The translations under genes and the position numbers were made by a program. Source: Paenibacillus sp. BIC5C1 (GTDB taxonomy: Bacteria; Bacillota; Bacilli; Paenibacillales; Paenibacillaceae). Taken from it: a stretch of 64,000 nt of DNA. Within the stretch, counting starts at the first letter, position 1. Each line of letters opens with the position of its first letter. The notes under the pieces were generated by a model, which searched no databases, was not told the DNA's origin, and was given only the letters and a program-made list of their open reading frames with translations. Positions 55,961 to 64,000 of the stretch are shown here, in pieces. The stretch is taken from assembly GCF_032399705.1 (NCBI RefSeq), contig NZ_CP135922.1, forward strand, positions 3,162,001 to 3,226,000. Direction: 5' to 3'.

Positions 55961-58900
55961 TTGAAAGATATCAATCAACGCTGGGTAGCAACGATCCTTG
56001 TGGCCGTAATGGTTATTCAAACATTCTGGACATTTGCAGGAATCGGCCATGCTGCAGCATCAGAAAACCTTAACACCAGCAATTTAGCGAAAAACGTGGT
56101 GATCAGCCATTTTTATGGAGGCAAAAAAGACGACGTACTCGACGTGTACGGCAACGATTTTGTAGAACTATATAATCCGACAGCAGAACCTGTTTCGCTG
56201 AGCGACTGGTCTATACAATTTGCGGATACCCAAAAGAATAATTGGAAGTTAGCCCAGCTAGGGACAACGACTGCCCAGATTCCGGCATATGGTTATTATT
56301 TGATTGCGCTTGGCAGCAACGGAAACGTCGGAGAGCAGCTTCCACAGCCGGATGCCACTGAAGCTTCATTTAAATTAGGCAACAACAGTGGCAAACTCGT
56401 TTTGTTAAATACGACACAACTGTTGACAGCAAACGATCCAACGGCAGATGTTTTACAGGAACATGTAATTGATTTTGTTGGATATAGTGCTGACGCTTAT
56501 TTGGGGAGTCCGGCGCCGGAAGCGGGCAAGCAGAGTACCATGCAGCGTTTGGTGTATGATCCGCTAAATCCAGAAAGTAGCACGACTGCAGCTGCGTTTC
56601 CGAATCGCGGAAACAACTGGGACACACGGAATAACGGAAATGACTTCGAGAAGGTCAAAGGGGCGAAGGCTCGCAATTCAAGCACAACTTCCGCCTATGT
56701 CATTTTGGAAAGTAATCAAAGGTTAGAGATGCAATCTGCTTCGAGTGTTGATCCTGTACATAACAAGATTACGTTAAATGCATTTGGAGGCTTGGTTAAG
56801 CAGGGACCATGGTCATCCGATGACTTCAGTGTACTAGGCCTCCCGGCAGGATTCACTGCTGAAGCCAATGCGAACGGAGATCAGATCGAAGTGACCATAA
56901 CTGGAGACGGTACCGGGAATGTGGTTTCAGACAGCCTTCTGACATTTGAGATTCAACCTGGTGCGTGGGATCAAGTACACAGACCAGTCTCATCCTTAAC
57001 GGTGTATCAAGGAAGCAATACTGTAACATTGGCACAGTTCATACCTTCCAATAAGATTGTAGCCACATTGGACTCCTCATCGTCCAACATTCGAATGAAC
57101 GGTGCGAAGAACTTGAATACCACGATTCAACTCAATCTTAGCGCCGGCCTTCCCGTGGATGGAGTACTGGACTCGAATGCTTACAGTGTGACGGGCCTTC
57201 CTGAGGGAGACTGGAGTATCAAGGCTGAGGGCCGAAGCAGTGATCGTACAATTACACTCTCCATTTCGGGTACATCCACTTCTGCTGTCATGAACTCCGT
57301 CATGCTGAATGTGACGTTAATGGCTGAGGCAGTACAGGATACAGACTGGCTGGCTTCGGAAATGATCGGCGTCCCCCTGCTTCGGTACAGTCAACCACTT
57401 CTGGCTGATGAGAATCGCAGACATGCCGTTGAAGACAGCATCATAGCGGACAATACAGGTTTTAATGACCCTGCCACCAAAGAATATAAATATGGAAATG
57501 ATGCCATGGGAGCGAACGAATACACCTTCCTGCGCGGTACACATTCCTTATTCAAAGCGGATCTGGCAGACGGCCTTATTCCTTCTCCAAATTCGATAAT
57601 TCCAGGCTGGAATGAGAAGGACATTCTTACGTACACGCAAGGCGACGCGCATATTCAGAATGTGGGGACTTTTAACGATAGTACCAACCAAATGGTGTTC
57701 AGCTTAAACGATGTGGATTCTTCCGGAATCGGCAGCTTTTATGACGATCTGATTCGCTTTGTTACAAGTGTTTATGTAGTCAAATACGAAAAAGACAGCT
57801 CTGCGATTACCAATCTGCAGGACGCCGATTTCCGGGATGTATCTCGAACCTTTCTAAATACCTATAAAGATACGCTGATAGAGATTAATAGCGAGAAAAA
57901 CCCCAAGAACACCAAGTTGACCAAAAGCAATGTAACGGCTTATACGAAAGAGGTCATGGACAAAGTCTCCAAAGTGTCTTATGAGGAAGCTTTGCAAAAA
58001 TTGCTCGGCAAGCGGGCACTTGATGGGAAATTGAACATTGCTGGCAACTCCGATAAGTTTGAATCCGCTACAAATGCAGAGAAATCTTCCCTGCAAGCCG
58101 CTTGGGAAGCATACAAATTACAAGTCAGAAGCAATTTCCCGAACCTGAGTGACGATGAGTTCGATGCCTATTTTAAGATCAAGGATATTGTACGCCGTAT
58201 TCATCAGGGAATTGGCAGCATTGGAGTTGAACGGTACAATGTGTTAATCGAAGGAGCAAGTGAGGCCAATACGGATGATATTCTGCTTGATGTGAAAGAG
58301 CAGACTCGGGACGCCAATGTATCGAAAGATGCTTATCTTAAAACTTCAGTTGATCCCGATTCTTATCTGGGTGTACTTGAAGCAATGAATCGCTCATATC
58401 TGATCAAGGAAGTCTCACCTTTTAAAGGTGATTACACAGATAAGCCATTTAAGAACAAACAAGAGCTGGAGCAGTATTTGGTCGATGCGGCCAAGGCTTA
58501 TGCTTATGCAAGTTCACGCTTGGACAAGGTATCCGATGAGTTGGACTATCGTTTTGAGGAACGTTTTGTAACGAATATTGTACCCATCTGGGATGATTTG
58601 CAGAACTTTATTCTTAATGCAGCGGAGGATTACTCCCACCAGGTCGCAGCGGATTTTGAGCTTGTAAAGGAAGATATGCGAAACGGGAAGCTGATTGACG
58701 TTTCCACATTGGATGATATATCCGTTGATCAAGGTTCTTTGACTCCAGCATTCAATCCTGCAATTACAACGTATACTCTGAATGTTGAACAAGCAACAGA
58801 CTCCATCAACATTACGGCGAAGGCTACGGATAGCCAGGCTGCCTTGTCTGCCAAAGGTGAACCTTATCCAAACGGAATAAACCAATCGTTCGGGCTGTCC

Positions 58901-60028
58901 GTTGGAAAAAATGTAATTCCAATTACGGTGCAAGCACGTAATGGATCAAGCAAGACTTACAGTGTAACTGTTGTTAGAGCCGGAGAATCCACCTCCGTTC
59001 CACCAACGCCTTCGAATCCTTCAACTCCAACTGGAGGAACGAATGGTGATCAAACGGGTATCACTGCCAACAGTGGAACGATTACTGTGAATGGTGGATT
59101 GTTGAGCCTGGGCGGGGTCAATATCAATGTGCCAGCTGGATCGACGGATAGCAGCATCGTCATTTCCGTAAATAAAGTAAGCCAAACGGCGAATCTGTTC
59201 ACCAATTCCACATTGAAACTGCTCGGGGATGTCTATGAGATTACTTCAAGCAAGAGTGGAGATTTCAGCAAGCCGGTAACTGTCACTTTGCCATTTGACA
59301 AGAACAATGTAGACTTTGACAAATCAATAGTGGGATTGTATTGGTTCAATGAGCAAGTCCAAAAGTGGGTTTCACTCGATAATATGAAAGTGGATCAAAT
59401 GAATGGAACGGTATCGGGGACCATTAATCATTTTACCAAGTTTGCTGTTCTGGTATCCGATAAGACCATAACGCCAACTCCGGAAGGAAGCAAGAATTTC
59501 ACGGATCTCGTAGGACATTGGGCTTCCGGCAGTATTATGGATTTGGTTGAACTCGGGGTAATCCAGGGTTACCCGGACAACAGTTTCAGACCGGATAAAA
59601 AAATTACCAGAGCCGAATTTATCACTCTTATCATTAAGGCTTTACATCTGCAAGGCTCTTCTGACAAAGGATTTGCGGATACTGCGACGCATTGGGCGCA
59701 AGACGCAATTTCCACTGCGGCAGGTCTGGGCATTGTGAATGGATATAGTGATAACACCTTCCGTCCAGATGAATTGGTGACCCGCGAGCAAATTGCGACT
59801 ATGGTCGTTCGTGCAGCGCAGATCGCGGATTCAGATAGTAATATCAGCTTCTCCGATGGCGCTGAAATATCCGGTTGGGCACGTTCTGCACTTGCTGTGG
59901 CCATTACCAACGGGCTCGTTAACGGTTATCCAGACGGAACATTGAAACCGAAAGGGAATACAACTCGCGCAGAAGCTGCTACACTCATCGAAAGAACTAT
60001 TCAATTGACAAAACAATTCGCAAAATAA
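55961..60028 (+). CDS. Surface protein with lamin-tail domain, DUF2252 kinase-like domain and three SLH repeats
   Basis: A 1355-residue exported protein; TTG start with GAGAGGGG 8 nt upstream. Order: signal peptide (to about 32); lamin-tail domain (about 45-185); beta-rich region (250-470); DUF2252-like domain (480-910); cadherin-like sandwich (915-1010); Ser/Pro/Thr linker; ZU5-like domain (1035-1165); three SLH repeats (1172-1350) for wall anchoring. The DUF2252 signature is clear: FLRGTHSLF, GDAHIQN (561-567, His564 and Asn567), LNDVDSS (Asp584, Asp586), GIGSIGVERY and VKEQT (Lys779). DUF2252 is related to the aminoglycoside-phosphotransferase/kinase fold, so an extracellular kinase-like protein is suggested. 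Function unknown. Confidence 0.85.
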   Translation: MKDINQRWVATILVAVMVIQTFWTFAGIGHAAASENLNTSNLAKNVVISHFYGGKKDDVLDVYGNDFVELYNPTAEPVSLSDWSIQFADTQKNNWKLAQLGTTTAQIPAYGYYLIALGSNGNVGEQLPQPDATEASFKLGNNSGKLVLLNTTQLLTANDPTADVLQEHVIDFVGYSADAYLGSPAPEAGKQSTMQRLVYDPLNPESSTTAAAFPNRGNNWDTRNNGNDFEKVKGAKARNSSTTSAYVILESNQRLEMQSASSVDPVHNKITLNAFGGLVKQGPWSSDDFSVLGLPAGFTAEANANGDQIEVTITGDGTGNVVSDSLLTFEIQPGAWDQVHRPVSSLTVYQGSNTVTLAQFIPSNKIVATLDSSSSNIRMNGAKNLNTTIQLNLSAGLPVDGVLDSNAYSVTGLPEGDWSIKAEGRSSDRTITLSISGTSTSAVMNSVMLNVTLMAEAVQDTDWLASEMIGVPLLRYSQPLLADENRRHAVEDSIIADNTGFNDPATKEYKYGNDAMGANEYTFLRGTHSLFKADLADGLIPSPNSIIPGWNEKDILTYTQGDAHIQNVGTFNDSTNQMVFSLNDVDSSGIGSFYDDLIRFVTSVYVVKYEKDSSAITNLQDADFRDVSRTFLNTYKDTLIEINSEKNPKNTKLTKSNVTAYTKEVMDKVSKVSYEEALQKLLGKRALDGKLNIAGNSDKFESATNAEKSSLQAAWEAYKLQVRSNFPNLSDDEFDAYFKIKDIVRRIHQGIGSIGVERYNVLIEGASEANTDDILLDVKEQTRDANVSKDAYLKTSVDPDSYLGVLEAMNRSYLIKEVSPFKGDYTDKPFKNKQELEQYLVDAAKAYAYASSRLDKVSDELDYRFEERFVTNIVPIWDDLQNFILNAAEDYSHQVAADFELVKEDMRNGKLIDVSTLDDISVDQGSLTPAFNPAITTYTLNVEQATDSINITAKATDSQAALSAKGEPYPNGINQSFGLSVGKNVIPITVQARNGSSKTYSVTVVRAGESTSVPPTPSNPSTPTGGTNGDQTGITANSGTITVNGGLLSLGGVNINVPAGSTDSSIVISVNKVSQTANLFTNSTLKLLGDVYEITSSKSGDFSKPVTVTLPFDKNNVDFDKSIVGLYWFNEQVQKWVSLDNMKVDQMNGTVSGTINHFTKFAVLVSDKTITPTPEGSKNFTDLVGHWASGSIMDLVELGVIQGYPDNSFRPDKKITRAEFITLIIKALHLQGSSDKGFADTATHWAQDAISTAAGLGIVNGYSDNTFRPDELVTREQIATMVVRAAQIADSDSNISFSDGAEISGWARSALAVAITNGLVNGYPDGTLKPKGNTTRAEAATLIERTIQLTKQFAK

Positions 60029-60042
60029 ATCATAGATTTCAG

Positions 60043-60090
60043 AAAGGCTGCTCTCCAGCAGGTTTAACTTGTTGGGAAGCAGCCTTTTTG
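60043..60090. terminator. Terminator between convergent surface-protein and osmC genes
   Basis: AAAGGCTGCT (60043-60052) pairs with AGCAGCCTTT (60078-60087), with further inner pairing, followed by TTTTTG. Confidence 0.9.
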
Positions 60091-60129
60091 TATTCTTTGT
60101 ATATTTTTGTATCTGGATCATTCGTTTTG

Positions 60130-60591
60130 TTACAACGAGATCCCATTTTCGATAATGACACGATTGAGCTTGGTATTCACTGGGTTGGAGATCGTATCAC
60201 CCACAGGACATTTACTTTCTAAAAATTGTACAAATGATTCAACTTTTTCTTCAGATGAGCTGGTTTTAATATAAAATGTGTATCGAATATCGGAATAACC
60301 GGGACGTACATCAGATCGGTTAAAAAATCCGTCAAGATCCAGATCACCTTCAACTTCAACTCTGAAATCATCAAGGATAACATCGAATTTGGAGGCATAT
60401 ACCCGGGCCACAATGGATTGACATGCGCCAAGTGAGGCGAGTAAAGCTTCTACAGGATTCATTCCCGTATCCGTACCACCAAGGTTTGTTGGCTCATCGA
60501 TGATCAGTTCGAATTGTCTTGCTTTGGTGATCACTTTAACCCCATCTTGTAGATGGGCAGTAGCTTTGAAAGTCTGAACATTAGCCATCTG
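60130..60591 (-). CDS. OsmC/Ohr-family redox protein
   Basis: A 153-residue peroxide-reducing protein. Both Cys needed for Ohr/OsmC catalysis are present: Cys56 in SLGACQSIVARVYA and Cys126 in ESKCPVGD. ATG 60591 has GGAGAGGG upstream, and a longer frame from 60657 lacks support. It is probably a YhfA-like OsmC that acts on organic hydroperoxides with a thiol cofactor. It is a single gene, convergent to the surface-protein gene. Confidence 0.92.
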   Translation of the reverse strand, partial: QMANVQTFKATAHLQDGVKVITKARQFELIIDEPTNLGGTDTGMNPVEALLASLGACQSIVARVYASKFDVILDDFRVEVEGDLDLDGFFNRSDVRPGYSDIRYTFYIKTSSSEEKVESFVQFLESKCPVGDTISNPVNTKLNRVIIENGISL

Positions 60592-60711
60592 ATCCCTCTC
60601 CTTTATAAAACATTGTATGTAACTTGGTTTAGTAAGGATTATAGTTCCATGAATCATATGCTGTCAATATAAGGATGGGAATAGAATTAGATATTCACTC
60701 TTTAAATTAAA

Positions 60712-60739
60712 AAATGGATAGCCCAATGGCTATCCATTT
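60712..60739 (-). terminator. Terminator of the minus-strand AraC gene
   Basis: AAATGGATAGCC (60712-60723) pairs with GGCTATCCATTT (60728-60739); the minus-strand tail is T-rich. Confidence 0.85.
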
Positions 60740-60770
60740 CTCTAACATTTCCATTTCTCAGCCGATGTAC

Positions 60771-61688
60771 TTATTCGCTCATAACATGATCGTATTTTTC
60801 TTTCAACCGTTTGATATCTGCTCTCGGCGGCGCGCCGAACATGCGGGAGTACTCCCGGCTGAATTGGGACGCACTCTCGTAACCAACCCGGAAGGCTACA
60901 TCCGCAGCATCAGCTGACTCGGCCATGAGGAGTCGACGTGCTTCCTGAAGCCTAAGCTGCTTCTGAAACTGAAGTGGGCTCATGGCGGTAATTTCTTTGA
61001 AATGTCGATGGAATGAGGACACACTCATGTTGGCTGTCTCCGCAAGATCTTCAATTCGAAATGGTTGTTCCCAATGTCGAACAATATGCTCAATGGCTTC
61101 CCGAATCCGGTAGCTGCTGCTGCCTTCCACTGCAATCTGTGCCAGTTCAGCTCCATAAGGTCCCTGCAAAAGGCGATACAGTATCTCCCGCGTATAGAGT
61201 GGGGCAAGGAACGGGATTTCTCCCGGTGTATCCAGCAGCCGAACCAATCGAAGTACAGCATCTTGAATGGAGGGCTCCATCTGTCCAACAAATAGGGCGC
61301 GTCTGGCGTTTTCTTTAGAGGTGACCTTAATATTACAATCATTCAGTACTTCAAGAATCTGGTTCTGTGTAAACTCAAGCTTCAGACTTAAGTAAGGCGT
61401 ATCAGTGGATGCTTTTATAATCTGACCAATCACTGGAAGGTTCATGGAAGCAATCAGATAATTGGATGGTCCGTATTCGAATCTTTCCTGTGCCAGCAAG
61501 ATTTCTTTCAAGCCTTGAACGATCACACAAAAGGAAGGCTTGTAAACCCGGTAAGCAGGCTCACTTATGCTGGAATGCTGATAGACATAAAGGGAAGGGA
61601 TTGCTGTTTCCTTAGAGCTGTTATGAATGGAGTGACGTTGGATTAGTTCGGTGAGTTCCTGTTTCTGCTGCACTGCATTATCGGACAT
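60771..61688 (-). CDS. AraC-family transcriptional regulator (AraC_N type)
   Basis: A 305-residue regulator. The N-terminal domain resembles AraC_N (PYRV-type segment AYRVYKPSFCVIVQGLKEILLAQERFEYG), and the C-terminus has two helix-turn-helix units with the signature SMSSFHRHFKEIT-type and VAFRVGYESASQFSREYSRMFG. AAGGAGG stands 6 nt before ATG 61688, so the upstream in-frame ATG at 61721 is not used. It is divergent from an SDR and two aldo/keto reductases, which in many Firmicutes and proteobacteria are induced by such regulators in response to electrophiles. Confidence 0.93.
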   Translation of the reverse strand: MSDNAVQQKQELTELIQRHSIHNSSKETAIPSLYVYQHSSISEPAYRVYKPSFCVIVQGLKEILLAQERFEYGPSNYLIASMNLPVIGQIIKASTDTPYLSLKLEFTQNQILEVLNDCNIKVTSKENARRALFVGQMEPSIQDAVLRLVRLLDTPGEIPFLAPLYTREILYRLLQGPYGAELAQIAVEGSSSYRIREAIEHIVRHWEQPFRIEDLAETANMSVSSFHRHFKEITAMSPLQFQKQLRLQEARRLLMAESADAADVAFRVGYESASQFSREYSRMFGAPPRADIKRLKEKYDHVMSE

Positions 61689-61931
61689 ACATATCCTCCT
61701 TGCGAGTTGTTCTTGCTTCATTATAAGACTTAACGACTTTAGAAAAAAGTGGGCCTGAGAGGATCAGGCAATCAATTAAGACAAATGATATACCGCTTCG
61801 CTTCTTCAGTTCGGCATAATAATATTAGGCTCGCAGAATCAAGCAAGAGGACCGAAAAGGCAATCAGACAGCATAGCTGTAGTACCTCTACGAAAATAGC
61901 AACTTTATCCTGAACAAAAGGAGGTAAGGAA

Positions 61932-62519
61932 ATGAGTCACGTATTAGTTTTGGGTGCCAACGGTCAAATCGCCCGTGAAGCGATAGACTTGTTTCTAAAT
62001 GAAACCGATGTCAGGCTAACACTTTATTTGCGGAAATCCAGCAGGCTTGGAAATATCGATTCGAATCGTGCGCGTGTGATCGACGGTGACGTGATGGATC
62101 AAGTCAAATTGAAAGACGCCATGAACGGCGTGGACGTTGTCTATGTCAATCTTGCAGGTGACCTGGAACAGTATGCCAGAACCATCGTGGAAACAATGAA
62201 ATCTGCAGGAGTGAAACGTCTGATTTTTATCAGTTCCATGGGGATCTATGATGAAGTGCCTGGACAGAAGTACAGCAGCATATTGGACCCTTATCGTAAA
62301 GCTGCTTCCATTGTTGAAGCTTCAGATCTAGATTATACAATCTTACGGCCGGCGTGGTTTACCAGATCTAACGAGATTGATTATGAAATAACCCAGAAAG
62401 GCGAACCATTCAGAGGTAGCGAAGTATCCTGCAAAAGCGTGGCCGCTTTGGTTGTTAAGTTGTCAGAGTCACCAGAACTGGAAATACGTCGCAGTATAGG
62501 TGTGAGTAAACCCCATTAA
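61932..62519 (+). CDS. NAD(P)-binding SDR-family protein (NmrA/YwnB-like)
   Basis: A 195-residue Rossmann protein. The cofactor motif GANGQIARE (8-16) and YTILRPAWFTRSNEIDYE near 140 are typical of atypical short-chain dehydrogenases of the NAD(P)H-binding/NmrA group. AGGAGGT stands 8 nt before the ATG. It is 243 bp from the AraC gene, divergent, and 82 bp ahead of the aldo/keto reductase, so the two are likely coexpressed. Substrate unknown. Confidence 0.9.
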   Translation: MSHVLVLGANGQIAREAIDLFLNETDVRLTLYLRKSSRLGNIDSNRARVIDGDVMDQVKLKDAMNGVDVVYVNLAGDLEQYARTIVETMKSAGVKRLIFISSMGIYDEVPGQKYSSILDPYRKAASIVEASDLDYTILRPAWFTRSNEIDYEITQKGEPFRGSEVSCKSVAALVVKLSESPELEIRRSIGVSKPH

Positions 62520-62583
62520 TTCAGTGTACTCCTAAATGGAGATAATAAATTCATGTACGTTAGTTCACATTCACATCATTTGA

Positions 62584-63591
<1,008 letters not shown>

Positions 63592-63602
63592 TCCATTTTA
63601 GT

Positions 63603-63755
63603 ATGCCAGAAAGATGGGTGGAAAGGTTGAGTAAACGCTTATCGAACCAAATGAAGCAAATTGTAATCGAGAGATTGGAGTCCCAGATCAGATGGGAAGA
63701 AAATCCGATTTTCAAAGAATTGTATCTCAGTTATTGGATAAAATTAACTTCATAA
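63603..63755 (+). CDS. Possible 50-residue protein, unrecognised
   Basis: An open frame from ATG 63603 to TAA at 63755 codes for a basic, Trp-rich peptide starting MPERWVERLSKRLSNQ. No ribosome site is seen before the ATG, so it may be chance, a gene fragment or a start elsewhere (TTG 63627). It fills the 180-bp gap between two aldo/keto reductase genes. I know no family for it. Confidence 0.3.
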   Translation: MPERWVERLSKRLSNQMKQIVIERLESQIRWEENPIFKELYLSYWIKLTS

Positions 63756-63769
63756 AGGGGTGTTTGATT

Positions 63770-64000
63770 TTGGAATATGTAAAACTGGGTAGTACCGGAC
63801 TGGACGTATCGAGATTATGTCTTGGTTGCATGAGCTATGGTGTCCCTGAACGCGGAATCGCTCCATGGTCGTTGAACGAGGAAGAGAGTCGTCCTTTTAT
63901 CCAAAAAGCGCTGGACTTGGGTATTAACTTCTTTGATACAGCCAACGTCTATTCGGATGGTACAAGCGAAGAAATCGTGGGTCGAGCGTTGAAGGATTTT
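63770..64000 (+). CDS. Aldo/keto reductase, N-terminal part, cut by window edge
   Basis: The first 77 residues of an aldo/keto reductase, starting at TTG 63770 with AAAGGGG 9 nt upstream. The start MEYVKLGSTGLDVSRLCLGCMSYG and INFFDTANVYSDGTSEEIVG, with the catalytic Asp and Tyr, are clear. It differs from the neighbouring enzyme and looks like the Tas/YajO-type group. The C-terminus lies outside the window. Confidence 0.9.
   Translation, partial: MEYVKLGSTGLDVSRLCLGCMSYGVPERGIAPWSLNEEESRPFIQKALDLGINFFDTANVYSDGTSEEIVGRALKDF

Noticed and set aside
61753..61770. CCTGA/TCAGG hairpin in the AraC-SDR gap as a terminator
   Set aside because: No T tract follows and both flanking genes start away from it.
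63625..63645. cre-like GTAAACGCTTAT between the aldo/keto reductase genes
   Set aside because: Fixed outer bases of the cre consensus do not match, and it lies in a possible small coding frame.

Overview
The window reads as a Paenibacillus chromosome, most like the soil, polysaccharide-degrading group. The grounds are strong AGGAGG-type ribosome sites with ATG, GTG and TTG starts, CcpA-type cre boxes, a YjcZ-like sporulation miniprotein, YesM/YesN regulators beside LplB/YtcP-type sugar permeases, three SLH repeats on a surface protein, a GH87 alpha-1,3-glucanase and a solitary squalene-hopene-type cyclase. No tRNA, rRNA, CRISPR array or prophage was seen. The only mobile element is one IS200-type insertion near 18.2-18.9 kb.

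1-14.2 kb is a paralogue-rich cell-envelope cluster. It holds the tail of one sensor kinase, three membrane-anchored alpha/beta hydrolases of one family, one larger four-TM hydrolase, three secreted class C beta-lactamase-like serine hydrolases and a complete OmpR/HAMP-kinase pair. Three promoters share a triple GTTCAT-type repeat with an 11-bp period, followed at a fixed distance by the -10 box. This is the clearest candidate for an undescribed regulated system here.

14.3-18.1 kb has a small Arg/Gly-rich protein plus ABC exporter under four GTATAC elements, then a MarR regulator and a threonine-aldolase-like enzyme. After the IS200 element, 19.0-26.8 kb has a GHL6-like glycosidase divergent from an AraC regulator, an F420-type NADP reductase divergent from TetR and an MFS pump, a second (Bcr/CflA-type) MFS pump, and a CcdC-like membrane protein.

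27.0-34.8 kb is a sugar locus: a GH36-like alpha-galactosidase divergent from LacI, an ABC importer and an unassigned glycosidase, with a palindromic operator pair and a cre box between the divergent genes. 35.2-45.7 kb is a second locus: YesM/YesN, a solute-binding-like protein without lipobox, a lipoprotein binding protein, two permeases and a GH13 alpha-glucosidase. Then come LysR/YeiH, a GH87 alpha-1,3-glucanase, a hopene-type cyclase, a GH30 glucanase and a 1356-residue-class surface protein in which a DUF2252 kinase-like domain lies between a lamin-tail domain and SLH repeats. The end carries OsmC, AraC, an SDR and two aldo/keto reductases, the last cut by the window edge.

A working picture is that extracellular glucans are cut by the secreted GH87 and GH30 enzymes, oligosaccharides enter through the ABC importers, and GH13, GH36 and the unassigned glycosidases finish them. 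CcpA and local regulators provide control. The substrate links are inference from family and neighbourhood.
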